Positions 56,854 through 64,000 of a DNA stretch of 64,000 nt are shown piece by piece. The position numbers and the translations under genes were made by a program. Each line of letters begins with the position of its first letter. Position 1 is the stretch's first letter. This DNA is from Aeromicrobium terrae (GTDB lineage Bacteria; Actinomycetota; Actinomycetes; Propionibacteriales; Nocardioidaceae): NCBI RefSeq assembly GCF_008039565.1, contig NZ_VDUX01000002.1:1-64000 (forward strand). The letters are read 5' to 3'. The notes under the pieces are model-generated. The model saw only the letters and a program-made list of their open reading frames with translations. It did no database searches and was not told the origin of the DNA.

Positions 56854-58620
56854 GTGTCGCGGTTCCGAGCCCTGCTGTCGCGTCTGGGCTCCTCCGACGG
56901 CCTCCTCGCCCTCGTGTCGACGATCGGCCTGCTCGGGGCCGCCGCCGTCACGGCCCTGGCCCGGCTGGAGATCGCGACGACCGTCCTGCTGCTGCTCTCG
57001 GTGCTCGGCGAGATCGTCCTCGCGCGCCGCGGGCGCTCCTTGCGGGAGATCCTCGACCAGGCCGCACTGGGCATCCCGATGCGGTTCGTGCTGCGGGTCG
57101 TCGTGGGCGTCCTGGCCGCCACCGACCTGAACGACGCCGACGCCCTGCGGGCGTTCGTCGCCGTCGCGCTCGTCTACGCCCTGGCCCTGTGCGGTCGCGA
57201 GCTGCACCGCGAGTACCGCCGGGTCGGCCCGCTCCGACCGATGCGGTCGCGCAACATCACCGGCTCGCCGAGCATCTCCGTGGCCCCGCCGCCCCGCGTC
57301 GTCGAGGTCGTCGTCACGCAGCTCGCGGTGCTCGCGCCCGCCCTCCTCGAGGCCCCGGCCTGGCTCGTCGGCGCGCTCGGGGCCGCCGCGATCGTCTACC
57401 TCGCCGCCGTCACCCTGCCCGACGCCCGCCGCTCGTGGCGGATGCGTCAGGCGAAGCGCGCCACCGGGTTCACCCCGCCGCTGCGGGCCGTCCAAGACTT
57501 CATCGACTCGTACCGGCCCGAGGTGGTCGTCCACCTGAGCGGGCCGATGGGCTCGGCGTACCAGATCAACACGTGGCTCGACGCGCTCGAGTCGCTGCGC
57601 CAGCCGGTGATGATCCTGCTGCGCGACGAGGCGCTCTTCGACACGATGCGCCGCACGTCGCTGCCGACCCTGGAGCTCCGCGACGCCGGCGAGTTCCTGC
57701 AGCTCGACTTCCACAGCGTCAAGGTGGCGCTCTACCCGTCGAACACGGGCAACAACATCCACCTGCTGCGGCTCCCCCAGATCGTCAGCGCGTTCATCGG
57801 GCACGGCGACAGCGACAAGAGCGCGTCGGCCAACCCGTTCTCCCGCGTGTACGACGAGCTCTGGGTCGCCGGCGAGGCCGGCGCCGACCGGTACCGACGC
57901 TCCGGCCTCGGCGTCCACGAGGACCAGTACCGCATGGTCGGGCGCCCGCAGGTGCACTCGATCGAGGTCACGCCGCGCCTCGGCGACGAGGAGGTCTCCA
58001 CGGTCCTCTACGCCCCGACCTGGGAGGGCGTGAACCCCGGGCAGGAGTACTCCTCGATCGCCGCGATCGGCGCCACGCTCGTCTCCGCCCTGCTGGCCGC
58101 CGACCCGCCGGTGCGCGTCATCTACAAGCCGCACCCGTTCACCGGGCAGCGCGACGCGAAGTACCGCGACCACGACGCCCGCATCGCCGCGCTGATCGAC
58201 TCCGCGGCCCAGCGCAGCGGCGTCGACCACCGGGTGGTGCGCTCCGGCCCGATCGAGCACTGGTTCAACCAGGCCGCCGTCCTGGCCACCGACATCTCCA
58301 GTGTCGTGTCCGACTTCCTCGCCAGCGAGAAGCCGTACGCGGTCTTCAACCACACCGACCTCGACGACGAGGCGTTCGGCGACGCCTACCGGTCGGCGAG
58401 CGGCGGCATCATCCTCGGTCGTGACGGCCGCGGGATCGACGAGCTCGTCGCGCTCGTCACTCGCCGCACCGCGGACCGACGCGTCGAGATCCGTGCCCGC
58501 CTGGCCACCTACCTGCTCGGGCCACCCGAGATGCGCACCCTCGAGTCCTTCCAGGACGCCGTGGACGCGCTCGTCGCCAGGTCCGACGCCGAACGCGCGA
58601 TCTATCGGGAGGAATCATGA
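56854..58620 (+). CDS. CDP-glycerol glycerophosphotransferase family protein with N-terminal membrane domain
   Basis: A 588-residue protein. The first 195 residues hold about five hydrophobic helices. The C-terminal catalytic domain carries GHGDSDKSASANPF, VLYAPTWEGVNPG, VIYKPHPFTG and VLATDISSVVSDFLASEKPY, the motif order of TagF/TagB-type polymerases that transfer glycerol or ribitol phosphate from CDP-alditols to wall teichoic acid. The precise donor is unknown. The GTG is supported by TACGTT 6 nt upstream. The next gene overlaps by 4 nt. Confidence 0.9.
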   Translation: MSRFRALLSRLGSSDGLLALVSTIGLLGAAAVTALARLEIATTVLLLLSVLGEIVLARRGRSLREILDQAALGIPMRFVLRVVVGVLAATDLNDADALRAFVAVALVYALALCGRELHREYRRVGPLRPMRSRNITGSPSISVAPPPRVVEVVVTQLAVLAPALLEAPAWLVGALGAAAIVYLAAVTLPDARRSWRMRQAKRATGFTPPLRAVQDFIDSYRPEVVVHLSGPMGSAYQINTWLDALESLRQPVMILLRDEALFDTMRRTSLPTLELRDAGEFLQLDFHSVKVALYPSNTGNNIHLLRLPQIVSAFIGHGDSDKSASANPFSRVYDELWVAGEAGADRYRRSGLGVHEDQYRMVGRPQVHSIEVTPRLGDEEVSTVLYAPTWEGVNPGQEYSSIAAIGATLVSALLAADPPVRVIYKPHPFTGQRDAKYRDHDARIAALIDSAAQRSGVDHRVVRSGPIEHWFNQAAVLATDISSVVSDFLASEKPYAVFNHTDLDDEAFGDAYRSASGGIILGRDGRGIDELVALVTRRTADRRVEIRARLATYLLGPPEMRTLESFQDAVDALVARSDAERAIYREES

Positions 58621-59405
58621 TCGGTCGAGTGCTCCTGCTCCTCGGTCCGCTGACCGTGGTGGCGGGCATCTGGAAGGGCAGCACCGGCCTCGTCGCCGTC
58701 GGCGGGCTCTGGTTCCTGCTGGCCTTCGCCATCCTTCGCAACAGCTACCGCCTCAAGGCGGCGGTCGACGAGCGCAAGAAGCTCAAGGAGAGCACGGGCA
58801 CGGAGCCGCCCGGCCCCATCGTCAGCATGTCGTCGTTCCTGCTGAGCACGGCCACGCTGCTGGTGGCGGGCGTCCCGGCGATCGTCGTCGGTGCGGGCCG
58901 GATCGGCATCGCCGACGCGGACGCCGACTGGCGCTGGCTGCCGCTCGTCGGCGGCATCGTCATCACCGGCATCGCGCTGCTCTCGGCGCTGCTGTTCCTG
59001 ACCGCCTCCGGCATCACCGCGGCCGTCGGCCCTCCGCCCACCATCCCGGCCGAGATCGTCATCGTCTCGATGAAGCAGACCGGCACGTACATCAACGAGA
59101 TGCCGCGCATCGAGCTCGTCCTCGACGTGACGCCCGAGACCGGCGCTCCGTACCAGGTCACCAAGAAGGCCACGGTGCCGTTCACCGCGATCGGCTCCCT
59201 CGCGCCTGGCAAGGGCTTCAAGGCCAAGGTCGCCGGCGCCGAGGACCCGACGAGCATGGACATCGACTGGGACTCCCCACTCCAGGACCCGTCGGCCGAC
59301 ACGATCGACGACCGCCTGCGCCGTCTCGACGACCTCAAGGCCCAGGGCCTCGTCACCGACGCCGAGTACGACACGCAGCGCCAGCGCCTCCTCGACAGCC
59401 TGTAA
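58617..59405 (+). CDS. Membrane protein with C-terminal SHOCT domain
   Basis: A 262-residue protein. Helices lie near residues 3-20, 25-42, 72-95 and 103-130, followed by a beta-rich soluble domain (IPAEIVIVSMKQTGTYINEM to the KGFKAKVAGAEDP segment) and a SHOCT motif (RLDDLKAQGLVTDAEYDTQR). Function is unknown. ATG overlaps the polymerase stop by 4 nt, so it belongs to the envelope operon and may act as an assembly factor; this is inference. Confidence 0.8.
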   Translation: MIGRVLLLLGPLTVVAGIWKGSTGLVAVGGLWFLLAFAILRNSYRLKAAVDERKKLKESTGTEPPGPIVSMSSFLLSTATLLVAGVPAIVVGAGRIGIADADADWRWLPLVGGIVITGIALLSALLFLTASGITAAVGPPPTIPAEIVIVSMKQTGTYINEMPRIELVLDVTPETGAPYQVTKKATVPFTAIGSLAPGKGFKAKVAGAEDPTSMDIDWDSPLQDPSADTIDDRLRRLDDLKAQGLVTDAEYDTQRQRLLDSL

Positions 59406-59424
59406 CGCCCGGGGCGGACGTCGG

Positions 59425-59430
59425 TAGGGT
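59425..59430 (+). promoter_or_regulatory. -10 box (TAGGGT) before the GT2/glf operon
   Basis: TAGGGT followed by 6 nt and the GTG at 59437, in the 31-bp gap after the SHOCT gene. It allows separate, leaderless transcription of the GT2-glf genes. Confidence 0.55.
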
Positions 59431-59436
59431 GTCGGG

Positions 59437-62850
<3,414 letters not shown>

Positions 62851-62852
62851 CC

Positions 62853-64000
62853 GTGGCTGCTACCCCTCCGCGGACCCGCGTGCCCGCCTGGTGGTGGGGC
62901 GTGCTCGTCGCGGTCCTGCTCATGGTCGCCGCGCGGCTGCCGTTCCTCGGCGACGCTCCGGGCCGTGACGAGGCCGGCTACCTGCTCGTCGGGCACGGCT
63001 GGGGCGACGGTCCGGCCGTGTACGGCCGTTACTGGGTCGACCGCCCTCCCCTCCTGGTCTGGATCCTGCAGCTCGCCGGCGACGTCGACACCCTGCGGCT
63101 GATCGGTCTCGTCGCCTCGGCCCTGACCGTCGTCGGCGTCGCGTGCGCCGCGCGCATCGCGGCCGGCCGCAGCACCGCGGTGTGGGCAGCGGCCGCCACG
63201 GCGACGTTCTTCGCCGCCCACTGGCTGGGCGTCGCGCGCGTGAACGGGGAGATGCTCGCCGCGCCGTTCGTCGCCTGGTCGATGGCAGCGGCGGCGTACG
63301 CGCTCCTGGGCGACCGGCGTCGTCGCCTTCCTGCTGCCGTGCTCGCCGGAGCCCTCGGCGCCGGCGCGATGCTGGTGAAGCAGACGATCGTCGACGGCCT
63401 CGTCTTCGCCCTGGCCCTCGCCGCGGTGCTGGCCTGGCAGGACCGTCGTTCGCGGCGCGACGTCGGACGCGTCGTGGCGGCCGGTGCCGCCGGCGCCGTC
63501 CTGACCGTCGCCGTCGCGCTGCTCGCGGCGGCCGCCCGCGGCACGACGCCGGTCGAGCTGTTCGACGCCCTCGTGCGGTTTCGCTTCGACGCCGGCGAGG
63601 TCATCCGCCGCTCGGCCAGCGGGGCCACGACGCAGCGCCTCTTCGCCCTGCTCGCCACCTGGGCGGGCAGCGGCCTGGCCGTCATCACCGTGCTGGCGGT
63701 GCGGCACGCCCACCGGTCCCGTGAGCCGGTCCTGCTGGCCGCGCTCGCGACCGTCATCGTCACGTCCGTCACGGCGCTGCTGGGAGGCAGCTACTGGGCG
63801 CACTACCTCCAGCAGCTCGTGCCGGCGATCGGTCTCGCCGCGGGCCTGCTGACGCTGCACCTCCGGCCGCGCGTGGCCACCCTGGCGGCGGCCGCCGTCC
63901 TCGCGGTGACCGTCGGCAACGTGGTCTGGGCGGTGGCGGCCCGCCCGAACCCCGACCAGAAGGCCGAGGTCGTGGGCGCCTGGCTACGCGATGCGTCGCA
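62853..64000 (+). CDS. GT39/ArnT-like membrane glycosyltransferase, truncated by the window end
   Basis: An open frame without stop runs from GTG at 62853 to the window edge (382 codons). It starts VAATPPRTRVPAWWWGVLVA and is highly hydrophobic with many predicted helices. The first external loop has GRDEAGYLLVGHGW and YWVDRPPLLVWILQLAG, the acidic and RPP pattern of polyprenyl-phosphate-sugar transferases of the GT39/GT83 type. It begins 2 nt after the previous stop, so it is in the envelope operon, adding sugars from a lipid carrier. The C-terminal part is missing. Confidence 0.8.
   Translation, partial: MAATPPRTRVPAWWWGVLVAVLLMVAARLPFLGDAPGRDEAGYLLVGHGWGDGPAVYGRYWVDRPPLLVWILQLAGDVDTLRLIGLVASALTVVGVACAARIAAGRSTAVWAAAATATFFAAHWLGVARVNGEMLAAPFVAWSMAAAAYALLGDRRRRLPAAVLAGALGAGAMLVKQTIVDGLVFALALAAVLAWQDRRSRRDVGRVVAAGAAGAVLTVAVALLAAAARGTTPVELFDALVRFRFDAGEVIRRSASGATTQRLFALLATWAGSGLAVITVLAVRHAHRSREPVLLAALATVIVTSVTALLGGSYWAHYLQQLVPAIGLAAGLLTLHLRPRVATLAAAAVLAVTVGNVVWAVAARPNPDQKAEVVGAWLRDAS

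Overview
This is a gene-dense, very GC-rich stretch of actinobacterial chromosome. Codons end mostly in G or C, GTG starts are common, and gene content and order resemble the order Propionibacteriales. A Nocardioides/Aeromicrobium-like member of Nocardioidaceae is my best guess, by inference only. No rRNA, CRISPR, prophage or plasmid functions were seen. The only mobile-element trace is the 3' end of an IS481-type transposase at the left edge.

Layout. 1-1.5 kb: IS fragment and two membrane proteins of unknown function. 1.5-4.2 kb: tRNA-Glu(CTC), tRNA-Gln(CTG) and an FAH-family hydrolase/gltX operon. 4.2-7.4 kb: a thioredoxin-reductase-like flavoprotein with a divergent MerR regulator, then uppS-recO and a DUF3052 gene. 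7.4-12.7 kb: a probable lysine-degradation operon (lysine 6-dehydrogenase-like, aminoadipate-semialdehyde dehydrogenase, fused 2-oxoacid dehydrogenase E1, small VOC protein). 12.7-15.2 kb: leuA with a Leu-rich leader peptide, and GrpB. 15.2-20.8 kb: MoxR/DUF58/transglutaminase operon, divergent from a flavodoxin and an unknown gene. 20.8-26.9 kb: methyltransferase, PHP protein, DUF2231 protein, HisN-type phosphatase, CBS protein, PadR regulator with a large palindromic operator, ArfB, an acidic protein and acylphosphatase. 26.9-33.8 kb: the conserved era, cytidine-deaminase-like, CorC-like, ybeY, phoH, HIT, dnaJ, hrcA block with a CIRCE site. 33.8-46.2 kb: DUF3097, hemW, acyl-CoA synthetase, MOSC, lepA, rpsT, holA, comEC-comEA and DegV. 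46.2-50.7 kb: leuS and a Na+/solute symporter with a small partner. 50.8-54.8 kb: two-component system, SHOCT protein and ABC exporter in one operon. 54.8-56.8 kb: KtrA/KtrB-type K+ uptake. 56.8-64 kb: a cell-envelope polymer locus with two CDP-glycerol-type polymerases, a GlfT-like glycosyltransferase, UDP-galactopyranose mutase and a GT39-like membrane protein that runs off the window.

Most of the window is housekeeping. The more informative layer is how genes start and stop. At least fifteen genes have a TANNNT box 6-7 nt before their start codon, which predicts leaderless transcripts and fixes their starts. Three genes (PHP, hemW, comEC) only make full-length proteins if they start at CTG inside the end of the upstream gene. 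Five convergent pairs share one CTAG as both stop codons. Regulatory candidates include a MerR-type 19-bp-spacer promoter, a 32-bp PadR operator, a leuA leader peptide whose end can pair with the leuA ribosome-binding region, and two related composite intergenic repeats.
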